Origin: Streptomyces spongiicola
Lineage (GTDB): Bacteria; Actinomycetota; Actinomycetes; Streptomycetales; Streptomycetaceae
Length of the DNA: 64,000 bases
Assembly: GCF_003122365.1 (NCBI RefSeq)
Contig: NZ_CP029254.1
Coordinates: 4,049,001-4,113,000 of the forward strand
Reading direction: 5' to 3'
Positions 1 to 10,565 of this stretch are shown piece after piece; positions within the stretch are counted from its first letter, which is position 1; the number at the start of each line of letters is the position of its first letter. The position numbers and the translations under genes were made by a program. The notes under the pieces are model-generated. The model was not told where the DNA came from. It worked only from the letters and a program-made list of their open reading frames with translations, and did not search any database.

Positions 1-547
1 GCGAGGGCTGGTAGGTGATCGACAGCAGGGTGAACGTCACGGTCGGCTCGGCGTTGTCGAGACCGTACGCGTTGGTGATGGCGAGCATCGCGGCCTCGAC
101 GTCCTCGGCGCCCTCGCCGCCCGCGAGCAGCAGCTCGCCGATGCGCAGCGTCAGGTCGAGCACGCGGGGCACGGCCGGCCCGGACTCGTCGTGCCGCTGC
201 ACCGGCTCCGGTACGGGGCGCTCGCTCACCGGGATCCGCAGCATCGTGCGCATCCGGTCCTGCCAGGGCACGTCCTTGGAAAGCTGGACCACCGGGAAGC
301 CGTGCGCGGGCGTGTAGGCGGGCGGCGACGACTTCGCGCGGTACGTCGACGGGGGTGCGAACGCCGAGCCCTCCGGCTCGGCCGGTGCCTCCGTGGACAG
401 TCCCTCGGGAACGGCGAACTCGGAGGAGGGATGGTCCTCCTCTGGCGGTCCCGGCTGGTCGACGCCCTCCGGTGGAGCGAAGGCGCTGCGTGCCTCGTCG
501 GACTGCGGCTTCCGGTCCTCGAGGGGACCTTCCGGCTCCGCCACCAC
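1..547 (-). CDS. Threonine/serine exporter (ThrE, DUF1212) family protein, partial
   Basis: The N-terminal 182 residues of a protein running off the left edge. The frame starts with two adjacent GTG codons (547 or 544), preceded by a strong ribosome site (GGGAGGAG, complement of 558-565). About 100 residues of Pro/Glu-rich, probably disordered sequence come first, then IGELLLAGGEGAEDVEAAM and LDNAEPTVTFTLLSITYQP. That pattern resembles the cytoplasmic N-domain of ThrE-type inner-membrane amino-acid exporters, where a glycine-rich turn and a conserved threonine precede the membrane domain. The membrane helices would lie outside the window, so transport function is inferred from the N-domain only. 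It follows ppa on the same strand, with a terminator between them. Confidence 0.68.
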   Translation of the reverse strand, partial: MVAEPEGPLEDRKPQSDEARSAFAPPEGVDQPGPPEEDHPSSEFAVPEGLSTEAPAEPEGSAFAPPSTYRAKSSPPAYTPAHGFPVVQLSKDVPWQDRMRTMLRIPVSERPVPEPVQRHDESGPAVPRVLDLTLRIGELLLAGGEGAEDVEAAMLAITNAYGLDNAEPTVTFTLLSITYQPS

Positions 548-600
548 GCTCTACCGACTCCTCCCGCTGGCGTACTGCGTGTGCGCCCCAGTATGCGACG

Positions 601-630
601 GGCGGTGCACCCCGCGAGGGGTGCACCGCC
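601..630 (-). terminator. Perfect hairpin downstream of ppa
   Basis: A 13-bp perfect inverted repeat (GGCGGTGCACCCC and its complement) closes on a GCGA tetraloop. It lies 25 bases past the ppa stop and before the next minus-strand gene. There is no U-tract, which is usual for streptomycete terminators. Confidence 0.75.
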
Positions 631-654
631 CGGCCGTGCGTACGGGGTAGCGCG

Positions 655-1149
655 TCAGTGCGCGCCGCCCTGGGCCTCGAGGCGCTTGAAGGAGGCCTCG
701 ATCTCGGCCTCGGCCTCGGCCCGGCCGACCCAGTTGGCGCCCTCGACGGACTTGCCGGGCTCCAGGTCCTTGTAGACCTCGAAGAAGTGCTGGATCTCCA
801 GGCGGTCGAACTCCGACACGTGGTGGATGTCCCTCAGGTGCTCCACACGAGGGTCGGAGGCCGGGACGCAGAGCAGCTTGTCGTCGCCGCCGGCCTCGTC
901 GGTCATCCGGAACATGCCGATGGCGCGGCACTTGATCAGGCAGCCGGGGAAGGTCGGCTCGTCCAGGATGACCAGGGCGTCGAGCGGGTCGCCGTCCTCA
1001 CCCAGGGTGTTCTCGACGAAGCCGTAGTCGGCCGGGTAGCTGGTCGAGGTGAAGAGGCGACGGTCCAGACGGATCCGGCCGGTCTCGTGGTCCACCTCGT
1101 ACTTGTTCCGCGACCCCTTCGGGATCTCGATGGTGACGTCGAACTCCAC
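655..1149 (-). CDS. ppa: Inorganic pyrophosphatase
   Basis: A 164-residue family I soluble pyrophosphatase. It hydrolyses cytoplasmic PPi to phosphate and so pulls biosynthetic reactions forward. The sequence begins VEFDVTIEIPKGSRNKYEVD and contains the signature DGDPLDALV, which holds the metal-binding aspartates. The RLFTSTSYPADYGFVENT segment is also typical. Length is normal for actinobacteria. The start is a GTG at 1149-1147 with GGAGGAG about 8 bases upstream; this gives the usual VEFDV N-terminus. It is divergent from the carboxypeptidase gene to the right and single-gene in appearance, with a hairpin terminator behind it. Confidence 0.97.
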   Translation of the reverse strand: MEFDVTIEIPKGSRNKYEVDHETGRIRLDRRLFTSTSYPADYGFVENTLGEDGDPLDALVILDEPTFPGCLIKCRAIGMFRMTDEAGGDDKLLCVPASDPRVEHLRDIHHVSEFDRLEIQHFFEVYKDLEPGKSVEGANWVGRAEAEAEIEASFKRLEAQGGAH

Positions 1150-1260
1150 GGGTGGCACTCCTCCATGATCAACATGATCAACACATATGTAGGTGACGCG
1201 GCTGTCCGCAGTGATTAAGTGTCCCCTACGCATGTGTGTGATCGCGAAAGGGGCCGACCG

Positions 1261-2670
1261 ATGGTGCCTGACCGGGGAACGTGGCAGCTCACTGCGGGTG
1301 CGGCCGTGGCCGGCCTCGCCTTGGCGGCGGCGGCGGTGGCCGCGGTCGGCCCCTGGGACAACGGCCAGCGTAAGGCCGAGCGCGAGCACGCCGCCGCCCT
1401 CGGCCGGACAGGTGGCGCAGATCACCAGGTCACGGGGCGCGGGCGCGAAGCGGCGGAGGCTCCCGGGCCCGCGCCGGCGCCGAGCGCCCCCGGTGTACTC
1501 GCCGCCGCGAGCGCCCCCAAGATGCCCGCGGTCGCGCCCGCCGCACTCGCCGACGCCCTCGGCCCCCTGCTGGCCGACCCGGGCCTCGGCCCGCTGCGCA
1601 CCGCCTCCGTCGTGGACGCCGCCACCGGCGAACAGCTGTACGCCCGGGGCGCCGGCACGGCCATGGTCCCGGCCTCCACCGTCAAGATCGCCACAGCCGC
1701 GGCGGTGCTGTCCGCCACCGGCCCCGCGCACCGGATCCCGACCAGGGCCGTCGCCACCCCGGACTTCCGGGCGGTCACCCTGGTCGGCGGCGGGGACCCC
1801 ACCCTCGACCTGCCCCGGATGCGGACCCTCGCCGACCGGACCGCGAAGGCCCTGCGCGACCGGGGCGTCACCACGGTCCGGCTCACCTACGACGCCTCGC
1901 TCTACCAGGGCCCCGCCAGCCACCCCATCGGCCCAGGCAACGACAACATCGCCCCCGTCACCGCCCTGATGGTCAACGCGGGGCGCCTCGACGACTCGAC
2001 GGAGGGCACCGCACCCCGCAGCACCGACCCCGCGGGCGACGCCGCCCGCGCCTTCGTCGGCCTGCTCAGCGAGCACGGCGTGAACACCGAGTCGGGCCCC
2101 GTCCCGGGCAGGGCACCGGCGAAGGGGCCCGCCCTCGCCGCCACCCACTCGGCGCCGGTCCCGGTACTCGTCGAGCGGATGCTGACCAGCAGCGACAACG
2201 ACATCGCCGAGGCACTGGCCCGGCAGACCGCCCTCGCCACGCGCCGCCCGGCGAGCTTCGCCGGGGCGGAGGCCGCGGTGACCGACCGGCTCAGGCGGCT
2301 GAAGCTGCCCCTGGCCGGAGCGCGCTTCGCCGACGGCAGCGGGCTGAACCGCGCCGACAGGGTCTCGGCCGCACTCCTCACCACGCTGCTGGTCCGGGCC
2401 GCCGATCCCGCCCACCCCGAGCTGCGCCCCGTACTCACCGGACTGCCCGTCGCCGGCTTCACCGGCACGCTCAGCGGGCGCGCCGCCGCCGGGTCCGGCG
2501 GCCTGGTGAGGGCCAAGACCGGCACGCTCAGGGGCGTGGACACGCTCGCCGGAACGGTCATGTCCGCCGACGGCCGGTTGCTCGCGTTCGCCTTCCTCGC
2601 CGGTGACACGCCGTCCGCGTCCGCGGCCCGCCCCGCCCTCGACCGCCTCGCGGCCGCCCTGCTGCCCTGA
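1261..2670 (+). CDS. dacB: D-alanyl-D-alanine carboxypeptidase/endopeptidase (PBP4, peptidase S13)
   Basis: A 469-residue exported penicillin-binding protein that trims peptidoglycan stem peptides. An N-terminal hydrophobic segment (about residues 9-30) acts as signal or anchor. All three catalytic motifs are present: SxxK as PASTVKIA (Ser139, Lys142), SxN as SSDNDIAE (about residue 311), and KTG as RAKTGTLRG (about residue 419). The chosen ATG follows AAAGGGG at the right distance; an in-frame start 14 codons upstream has no ribosome site. The gene is divergent from ppa. It is the first of two S13 enzymes in this window; the other is at 37655-39298. Confidence 0.93.
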   Translation: MVPDRGTWQLTAGAAVAGLALAAAAVAAVGPWDNGQRKAEREHAAALGRTGGADHQVTGRGREAAEAPGPAPAPSAPGVLAAASAPKMPAVAPAALADALGPLLADPGLGPLRTASVVDAATGEQLYARGAGTAMVPASTVKIATAAAVLSATGPAHRIPTRAVATPDFRAVTLVGGGDPTLDLPRMRTLADRTAKALRDRGVTTVRLTYDASLYQGPASHPIGPGNDNIAPVTALMVNAGRLDDSTEGTAPRSTDPAGDAARAFVGLLSEHGVNTESGPVPGRAPAKGPALAATHSAPVPVLVERMLTSSDNDIAEALARQTALATRRPASFAGAEAAVTDRLRRLKLPLAGARFADGSGLNRADRVSAALLTTLLVRAADPAHPELRPVLTGLPVAGFTGTLSGRAAAGSGGLVRAKTGTLRGVDTLAGTVMSADGRLLAFAFLAGDTPSASAARPALDRLAAALLP

Positions 2671-2998
2671 CCGCCCCGCCGTTCCCGGGTGCCGTCGCCG
2701 TTCCCGGGTGCCGTCGCCGTAGCCGGGTGCCGCCGGCGTCCCCGCCGCTGCGTCCCCGGTGTCCCCGCGGCACTTCCCGCGGCCGTGTTCCCGGCGTCCT
2801 CGCCACCGCTTCCGGGGCTCCCGCGTGCGCGCCGACGCCGCCCCGTTGTCCCGGGCACCGGCCGTGGGACGCCCGGTCGCGCGCCCGCCCTCGTCCGGTC
2901 GCCCGCCCTCGTCTGGCGCCCCGCCCCCGCCCGCCCGGCCGCGGGCCCGGGGAGCCGACACCTCACCGCGCGCCGGGGCGACAACGTACGGTTGACGC
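2671..2998. repeat. Gene-free GC-rich gap with a 19-bp x3 tandem repeat
   Basis: At 2680-2736 there are two perfect copies of a 19-bp unit (CGTTCCCGGGTGCCGTCGC) followed by a diverged third. The rest is very GC-rich spacer with no credible gene. A -10-like box for the next gene lies at 2987-2992. Confidence 0.8.
2987..2992 (+). promoter_or_regulatory. Candidate -10 box for a leaderless metalloprotease transcript
   Basis: TACGGT lies six bases before the ATG at 2999, the spacing expected if transcription starts at the start codon. No Shine-Dalgarno sequence precedes the ATG. No convincing -35 box is visible. Confidence 0.5.
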
Positions 2999-4126
2999 AT
3001 GACGAGCATCGGTGGTGCCCAGATGGTCGACTGGAACCTCGCGGTCGCGACCGCGATCCGCCTCGTCCGGCCGGGGCCGGACGTCACCCGGGAAGAGGCC
3101 CGTGCCGTCGTCGCCGAACTGCGGCGGCACGCCAGGGCCTCCGAGGCGCACGTCCGCGACTTCACCCGGATGATCCCCGACGGACACGAACCCGAGGACA
3201 CCCCGGTCCTCGTCGTCGACAGGCCGGGCTGGGTCAGGGCCAACGTCGCGGGCTTCCGCGAACTGCTGAAACCCCTGCTCGACAAGATGCAGGAGCGCCG
3301 GGCCGGCACCGCCGGCGGAGCCGTGCTCGGCGCCGTCGGCGGCAAGGTGACCGGAGTCGAGCTGGGCATGCTGCTGTCGTTCCTCGCCTCCCGGGTCCTC
3401 GGCCAGTACGAGACGTTCGCCCCGCCGACGCGCGAGCTGCCCGGGGCGCCCGGCAGCGGCGGCAGACTGCTCCTGGTCGCTCCCAACATCGTCCACGTGG
3501 AACGCGAACTCGACGTCGCCCCGCACGACTTCCGCCTGTGGGTGAGCCTGCACGAGGAGACCCACCGCACCCAGTTCACCGCCGTGCCCTGGCTGCGCGA
3601 CCATCTCGAGGGCGAGATCCAGTCGTTCCTCGCCGAGACCGACGTGGACCCCATGACCGTGCTGGAGCGGCTGCGCGAGGCCGCCCAGACGCTCGCCGGC
3701 GGCCGTCCCGAGGGCGAGGGGGACGAGGGGCGCTCGCTGGTCGAGATCGTCCAGAGCCCCGAGCAGCGCGAGATCCTCGGCCGGCTCACCGCGGTGATGT
3801 CCCTGCTCGAGGGCCATGCCGACTTCGTGATGGACGGCGTGGGGCCGCAGGTCGTGCCGTCCGTGGCGGAGATCCGCGAGAAGTTCCAGCAGCGCCGCGC
3901 CCGGGGGGCCTCCCGCCTCGACCTGGCGCTGCGCAAGCTCCTCGGCCTGGACGCCAAGCTCCGCCAGTACCGGGACGGCGAGCGGTTCGTGCGGGCCGTC
4001 GCCGAGGAGGTCGGAATGGACGGCTTCAACCGGGTCTGGACCTCGCCGAACACCCTGCCCACCAAGGCCGAGATCACCAAACCGGCGGACTGGATCGCGA
4101 GGGTGCACCGGAGGGCGGACTCCTGA
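2999..4126 (+). CDS. Zinc-dependent metalloprotease, DUF2342/zincin_2 family
   Basis: A 375-residue protein of an actinobacterial family found next to tilS-hpt. It carries the zincin motif HEETH (HExxH) in SLHEETHRTQFTAVPWL, about residue 183, so a mononuclear zinc hydrolase fold is likely. A downstream Glu/His-rich helix (LEGHADFVMDGV) probably gives the third zinc ligand. No signal peptide is seen, so it should be cytoplasmic. Family members were annotated as coenzyme F420 biosynthesis-associated, but the substrate is unknown to me. It appears to be transcribed from a leaderless promoter. An in-frame ATG at 3023 is an alternative start. Confidence 0.85.
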   Translation: MTSIGGAQMVDWNLAVATAIRLVRPGPDVTREEARAVVAELRRHARASEAHVRDFTRMIPDGHEPEDTPVLVVDRPGWVRANVAGFRELLKPLLDKMQERRAGTAGGAVLGAVGGKVTGVELGMLLSFLASRVLGQYETFAPPTRELPGAPGSGGRLLLVAPNIVHVERELDVAPHDFRLWVSLHEETHRTQFTAVPWLRDHLEGEIQSFLAETDVDPMTVLERLREAAQTLAGGRPEGEGDEGRSLVEIVQSPEQREILGRLTAVMSLLEGHADFVMDGVGPQVVPSVAEIREKFQQRRARGASRLDLALRKLLGLDAKLRQYRDGERFVRAVAEEVGMDGFNRVWTSPNTLPTKAEITKPADWIARVHRRADS

Positions 4127-4345
4127 GCCTGCGGAGCCTCCTGGGCCCCGTGCGGCCGGTGGCAGACGGACGCCCCGGTAATCACCCGTCCGAGGGACCG
4201 TAGGCGCTGGGTAGGCGTGCGATGCTCGGGGAACGGCGCGGTTCTGTCACCATCGAGACACTCTGAGTGACCAAATCCCCCCTCGCCTCCGCCTCCTCCA
4301 CTTGGAGGCACCCCGACCACCCCCGACTCCACGAAGGGCACGGAC

Positions 4346-5398
4346 ATGGGTCCGCATCCCGCGGTCGCGGCGATACGCCTGGCGGTCCGCCGCGTACTGC
4401 ACGACGTACTGAACGAACTGCACACGATCCCGAGCGCCGCACCCCGCTCCGGGAGGCGCTCCACCACAGCGCCGAGCCCGGACGGCCGCCCCGTCGTGCT
4501 GGTCGCCTGCTCCGGCGGCGCCGACTCCATGGCGCTCGCCTCCGCGCTCGCCTTCGAGGCCCCCAAGCTGTCCGTCCGTGCCGGCGCCGTCACCGTCGAC
4601 CACGGCCTGCAGGCCGGATCCGACCTCCGCGCCGCCGAGGTCGCCGCCCGGCTCACCGCCATGGGGCTGGACCCCGTCGAGTCCGCCGCCGTGACCGTCG
4701 GCCGCGCCGGCGGCCCCGAGGCCGCCGCCCGGGACGCCCGGTACGCCGCCCTGGACGAGGCCGCCGAGCGGCACGGCGCGGCCGCCGTGCTCCTCGGCCA
4801 CACCCGCGACGACCAGGCGGAGACGGTGCTCCTCGGCCTCGCCAGGGGCTCCGGCATCCGCTCGCTGTCCGGCATGGCGGACGTCTCCGGCGCCGGCCGC
4901 CGCTACCGGCGCCCCTTCCTCCGGCTCGACCGCCAGACGGCCCGCAAGGCGTGCCTGGTCCAGCACCTGCCCGTCTGGGACGACCCGATGAACGACGATC
5001 CCGCCTACACCCGCTCCCGGCTGCGCCACGAGGGCCTGCCCGCGCTGGAGAAGGCGCTCGGCAAGGGCGTGGTCGAGGCGCTGGCGCGCACCGCCCGGCT
5101 CTCCCGGGACGACGCCGACGCGCTGGACGCCTGGGCCGCGCAGGCCGATGAGAGCGTCCGCGACGACGCCGGACTGCTCGAATGCGCGAAGCTGTACGCA
5201 CTGCCCCCCGCCGTCCGCCGCCGGGTGCTCCGCCGGGCTCTGGTGGCGGCCGGTTCACCTGCGGGTTCGCTGTTCGCCCGGCACGTCGAGGAGGTCGAGC
5301 GACTCATCGTGGGATGGCGGGGGCAGAAGCCCCTGAACCTGCCCGGCCGGGTCGAGGCGCTCCGCCAGGGTGGCAGACTGGTCATTCGGCAGAGCTGA
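4346..5398 (+). CDS. tilS: tRNA(Ile)-lysidine synthase
   Basis: A 350-residue ATP-dependent enzyme that converts C34 of the CAU-anticodon tRNA-Ile to lysidine, switching it to AUA decoding. The PP-loop motif SGGADSMA (from about residue 56), GHTRDDQAETVL and the YTRSRLRHEGLP region are present. The C-terminal part is short, as usual in actinobacteria. Start ATG at 4346 follows AAGGG. It is followed by hpt after 48 bases; the tilS-hpt-ftsH order is widely conserved. The 219-base gap before it holds two GTAGGCG direct repeats 11 bases apart (near 4201-4219) of unknown meaning. Confidence 0.95.
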   Translation: MGPHPAVAAIRLAVRRVLHDVLNELHTIPSAAPRSGRRSTTAPSPDGRPVVLVACSGGADSMALASALAFEAPKLSVRAGAVTVDHGLQAGSDLRAAEVAARLTAMGLDPVESAAVTVGRAGGPEAAARDARYAALDEAAERHGAAAVLLGHTRDDQAETVLLGLARGSGIRSLSGMADVSGAGRRYRRPFLRLDRQTARKACLVQHLPVWDDPMNDDPAYTRSRLRHEGLPALEKALGKGVVEALARTARLSRDDADALDAWAAQADESVRDDAGLLECAKLYALPPAVRRRVLRRALVAAGSPAGSLFARHVEEVERLIVGWRGQKPLNLPGRVEALRQGGRLVIRQS

Positions 5399-5446
5399 GC
5401 CGGAAGCGGGCCGGGTGCCGGGACGCCGAGACAGAAAGCGACGCGG

Positions 5447-6001
5447 GTGAACGAGAAGGACATGGGAGCCGATCTCAAATCGGTGCTCATCACCAAGGAA
5501 GAGATCGACGCGAAGCTGGCCGAGCTGGCCGCGAAGATCGATGCGGAGTACGCGGGCAAGGACCTGCTCATCATCGGGGTCCTCAAGGGCGCCGTGATGG
5601 TGATGGCGGACCTGGCGCGTGCCCTGTCCACGCCCGTCACCATGGACTGGATGGCGGTTTCCTCGTACGGCGCGGGCACCCAGTCCTCCGGAGTGGTCCG
5701 CATCCTCAAGGACCTGGACACCGACATCAAGGGCAGGCACGTCCTGATCGTCGAGGACATCATCGACTCCGGTCTGACCCTGTCCTGGCTGCTGTCGAAC
5801 CTCGGCTCCCGCGAGCCGGCCTCGCTCGAGGTCTGCACGCTGCTCCGCAAGCCGGACGCCGCCAAGGTGGCGATCGACGTGAGGTGGATCGGGTTCGACA
5901 TCCCGAACGAGTTCGTCGTGGGCTACGGCCTCGACTACGCGGAGAAGTACCGCAACCTCCCGTTCGTGGGTACCCTCGCGCCCCACGTGTACGGGGGCTG
6001 A
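5447..6001 (+). CDS. hpt: Hypoxanthine phosphoribosyltransferase
   Basis: A 184-residue purine-salvage enzyme that joins hypoxanthine or guanine to PRPP to make IMP or GMP. The PRPP-binding motif VLIVEDIIDSGLTL is intact and the C-terminal WIGFDIPNEFVVGYGLDYAE is typical. Start chosen is GTG at 5447; an ATG five codons later is possible but has poor ribosome-site spacing. It sits between tilS and ftsH on the same strand. Confidence 0.95.
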   Translation: MNEKDMGADLKSVLITKEEIDAKLAELAAKIDAEYAGKDLLIIGVLKGAVMVMADLARALSTPVTMDWMAVSSYGAGTQSSGVVRILKDLDTDIKGRHVLIVEDIIDSGLTLSWLLSNLGSREPASLEVCTLLRKPDAAKVAIDVRWIGFDIPNEFVVGYGLDYAEKYRNLPFVGTLAPHVYGG

Positions 6002-6183
6002 GGCGAGGACGCGCCCCGGGGAACCCCGGCCGCCCTCCCGCCGTTGGAGCATGGGAAGGCGGTCCCGAGTGACAATGCTGGGGTACCGTCCGAAGAGCAG
6101 TCTTTCAGTCAGTCTCACAGCAGCAGTCTCAGAGCAGCATTTACCTACGGGCAGGAGGGACGGGGCGGCACCGCTCCGTATGG

Positions 6184-8208
<2,025 letters not shown>

Positions 8209-8248
8209 CCAGGCATGATGCGGCGGTGAGAGCCGCCGTGCCGGAATG

Positions 8249-8290
8249 AACGCCGCACCTCCCGGGTTCTAGCCTGGGAGGTGCGGCGTT
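8249..8290 (+). terminator. Rho-independent-type terminator after ftsH
   Basis: A 15-bp perfect stem (AACGCCGCACCTCCC with its complement), a 12-base loop, then a short T-run continuing into TTTCG. It sits only 36 bases before the folE start. The loop contains TAGCCT, which resembles a -10 hexamer. Confidence 0.85.
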
Positions 8291-8326
8291 TTTCGTGCCG
8301 CGGCAGAGCACAGGAACGAGGCACAG

Positions 8327-8932
8327 ATGACCGACCCGGTGACGCTGGACGGCGAGGGTTCGATCGGCGAGTTCGACGAGAAGCGCGCCGAGAACGCCGT
8401 ACGCGAGCTCCTCATCGCCGTCGGAGAGGACCCGGACCGCGAGGGCCTGAGGGAGACCCCGTCGCGGGTGGCACGGGCGTACAGGGAGATATTCGCGGGA
8501 CTCTGGCAGCAGCCGGAGGACGTTCTCACCACGACCTTCGACCTCGGCCACGACGAGATGGTCCTGGTGAAGGACATCGAGCTGGTGAGCTGCTGCGAGC
8601 ATCACCTCGTCCCCTTCCGGGGCGTCGCCCACGTCGGCTACATCCCGTCGACCACGGGCAAGATCACCGGTCTGTCCAAGCTCGCCCGCCTGGTCGACGT
8701 GTTCGCCCGCCGTCCCCAGGTGCAGGAGCGGCTGACCACGCAGATCGCGGACTCCCTGATGGAGATCCTGGAGCCGCGCGGGGTGATCGTGGTCATCGAG
8801 TGCGAGCACATGTGCATGTCGATGCGCGGCATCCGCAAGCCGGGCGCCAAGACGATCACCTCCGCCGTACGCGGCCAGCTCCGCGACGTCGCCACGCGCA
8901 ACGAGGCGATGAGCCTCATCATGGCGCGCTGA
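8327..8932 (+). CDS. folE: GTP cyclohydrolase I
   Basis: A 201-residue enzyme for the first step of folate synthesis, GTP to 7,8-dihydroneopterin triphosphate. It has the zinc-site cysteine and histidines in SCCEHHLVPFRGVAHVGY, the second ligand region CEHMCMSMRGIRKPG, and the family core PSRVARAYREIF. Start ATG follows GAGG. The remaining folate genes (folP, folB, folK) lie just to the right on the other strand, so the pathway is split between convergent units. Confidence 0.97.
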   Translation: MTDPVTLDGEGSIGEFDEKRAENAVRELLIAVGEDPDREGLRETPSRVARAYREIFAGLWQQPEDVLTTTFDLGHDEMVLVKDIELVSCCEHHLVPFRGVAHVGYIPSTTGKITGLSKLARLVDVFARRPQVQERLTTQIADSLMEILEPRGVIVVIECEHMCMSMRGIRKPGAKTITSAVRGQLRDVATRNEAMSLIMAR

Positions 8933-8945
8933 TCATCGCCCCGAT

Positions 8946-8988
8946 CGGCGGAGCGCCCCCGGGCCCGTGAGGCCGGGGCGCTCCGCCG
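8946..8988 (+). terminator. Terminator hairpin after folE
   Basis: A 14-bp perfect inverted repeat (CGGCGGAGCGCCCC with its complement) starts 13 bases past the folE stop. Its 3' arm runs into the 10-bp tandem array that begins at 8981. Confidence 0.75.
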
Positions 8989-9060
8989 TGCTCCGCCGTG
9001 CTCCGCCGTGCTCCGCCGTGCTCCGCCGTGCTCCGCCGTGCTCCGCCGTGCTCCGCCGTG
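8981..9060. repeat. Perfect 10-bp x8 tandem repeat
   Basis: Eight identical copies of CTCCGCCGTG in a row, followed by a ninth diverged copy. The first copy is part of the 3' arm of the folE terminator, so the array probably arose by slippage from it. It lies between convergent genes and encodes nothing. Confidence 0.95.
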
Positions 9061-9081
9061 CTGCGGCGGCCGGGACGGCCC

Positions 9082-9570
9082 TCAGCGCGCCGGGACCTGA
9101 CCCGTGCCGTCGTCCTCGTCGTCCGGGAGCTTGCAGACCCGCTCCACGAACAGGCCCGCAGCGATCACCGCGATGCCGGCCAGGACCGAGAAGCCGGCAT
9201 AGACCGCCTGGTCACGGCGTGCCGGGACGTCGAGCGAGCCGAGCAGGAAGACGCCCACACCGCCGTACACACCGCTGACGAGCGCCGCCACGAGGGCGCT
9301 CGCCTGGCCGAAGACGACAGCGCGGGCGGCCATCAGCGGCTCGACTCCCTTGGCCCCCGGACGGCGCTCCCGCTGGGCCCGCAGCCGGGCGCGCAGCGAC
9401 AGCGCGGTGGCCAGGAGGATCGCGGCGATCGCCGCGAGGACGATGGGCGCGGCCAGCGGCACGCTCGGCAGCGTGCCCACCGAGTCCCACAGTCGGGCGC
9501 CGCCCCAGGACAGCACCCCGGCCGCCACGAACAGCCCGGCCAGTACCCCAAGCCGTAGTTGCTTCACCAC
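9082..9570 (-). CDS. DUF3180 membrane protein
   Basis: A 162-residue protein with about four hydrophobic helices (near residues 6-25, 38-57, 80-105 and 124-146) and a short acidic C-terminal tail. It matches the DUF3180 family that follows folK in actinobacteria. The biochemical role is unknown to me. The start is one of two adjacent GTG codons (9570), with AGGGGCGC upstream. It is the last gene of the folP-NTF2-folB-folK unit, 51 bases after folK. Confidence 0.85.
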   Translation of the reverse strand: MVKQLRLGVLAGLFVAAGVLSWGGARLWDSVGTLPSVPLAAPIVLAAIAAILLATALSLRARLRAQRERRPGAKGVEPLMAARAVVFGQASALVAALVSGVYGGVGVFLLGSLDVPARRDQAVYAGFSVLAGIAVIAAGLFVERVCKLPDDEDDGTGQVPAR

Positions 9571-9621
9571 GCGCCCCTGTGTCCTTCGTCTTGGTGCCGG
9601 AGACCCTGAAGAGGGTAACGA

Positions 9622-10209
9622 CTACTCGGGGAGGCGGAGTTCCAGGTCCTCGCGCGGAGCGACACCCGTCCGAGCCATACCGTCCAGCAGCTCCGCGATG
9701 CCGCCCCGGCCGGGCAGCTGGGCCTCGGGCTCCACATCGTGCCAGGGTGCGAGGACGAAGGCACGCTCGTGCGCCCGGGGATGCGGAAGGGTGAGGATCG
9801 GATCGTCCGAGATCACGTCCGCGTACGCCACGATGTCGACGTCGATCGTGCGCGGACCCCAGCGCTCCTCGCGCACCCGGTGGAACGCCTCCTCGATCGC
9901 CTGGCCCCGCTCCAGCAGGGAGGCGGGCGGCAGGGTCGTCCTCACGAGCACCACGGCGTTGAGGTACGACGGCTGGCTGCCCGGCTCGACGCCCCACGGC
10001 TCCGTCTCGTACACCGGGGAGACCGCCTTGACCCGCACGCCGGGCGTGTCCTCCAGCAGGTCGACGGCGCCCTGGATCGTCTCCAACCGGTTGCCGAGGT
10101 TGGATCCGAGCGCGATCACGGCGCGTTTGGGGTTGGACAGGGTGATGTCGGCCGCGTCGACCTGCTCGACGACGGCGGTGGGCACGGGCTGCACGGTGGG
10201 GTCGCTCAT
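9622..10209 (-). CDS. folK: 2-amino-4-hydroxy-6-hydroxymethyldihydropteridine pyrophosphokinase
   Basis: A 195-residue HPPK that transfers pyrophosphate from ATP to 6-hydroxymethyl-dihydropterin, supplying FolP. The conserved features are ALGSNLGNR, VYETEPWGVEPGSQPSYLNAV, the metal/ATP motif RWGPRTIDVDIV, and LPHPRAHERAFVLAPW. Start ATG (10209-10207) overlaps the folB stop by four bases (ATGA), indicating coupled translation. The first about 25 residues before the core are an actinobacterial extension. Confidence 0.97.
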   Translation of the reverse strand: MSDPTVQPVPTAVVEQVDAADITLSNPKRAVIALGSNLGNRLETIQGAVDLLEDTPGVRVKAVSPVYETEPWGVEPGSQPSYLNAVVLVRTTLPPASLLERGQAIEEAFHRVREERWGPRTIDVDIVAYADVISDDPILTLPHPRAHERAFVLAPWHDVEPEAQLPGRGGIAELLDGMARTGVAPREDLELRLPE

Positions 10210-10565
10210 GCACGGCTCCGGGTGATGGTGATGGTGACGTCGTCGAACGGGACGGTGATCGGGGCATCCGGCTTGTGCACGACGACCTCGACCTCCTGGA
10301 CGCCCGCGTGCTCGAGGCACTGCCGGGCGATGCGCTCGGCCAGCGTCTCGATCAGATCCACCGGCTCCCCCTGGACGACGCCGACGACCTCCTCCGCCAC
10401 CACTCCGTAGTGGACGGTCTTCGCCAGGTCGTCGTCGGCCGCCGCGGGACGGGTGTCGAGGCCGAGCACCAGGTCCACGACGAAGGTCTGGCCCTCCTCG
10501 CGCTCCCGGGGGAAGACGCCGTGGTGCCCGCGGGCCCTCAGGCCGCGCAGCGCGACACGATCCAC
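10206..10565 (-). CDS. folB: Dihydroneopterin aldolase
   Basis: A 119-residue aldolase that converts dihydroneopterin to 6-hydroxymethyl-dihydropterin plus glycolaldehyde. The sequence VDRVALRGLRARGHHGVFPRE is the classical N-terminus, with LIETLAERIARQCLEH and VHKPDAPIT following. GTG at 10565 is chosen because AGGAG lies eight bases upstream; a GTG three codons earlier would overlap that ribosome site. It overlaps folK by four bases. Confidence 0.96.
   Translation of the reverse strand: MDRVALRGLRARGHHGVFPREREEGQTFVVDLVLGLDTRPAAADDDLAKTVHYGVVAEEVVGVVQGEPVDLIETLAERIARQCLEHAGVQEVEVVVHKPDAPITVPFDDVTITITRSRA

Noticed and set aside
655..4875. A very long minus-strand open frame running through ppa, dacB and the metalloprotease
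   Set aside because: Only the last 164 codons (ppa) look like protein. The rest is Arg/Gly/Pro-rich antisense of well-supported genes, as expected at this GC content.
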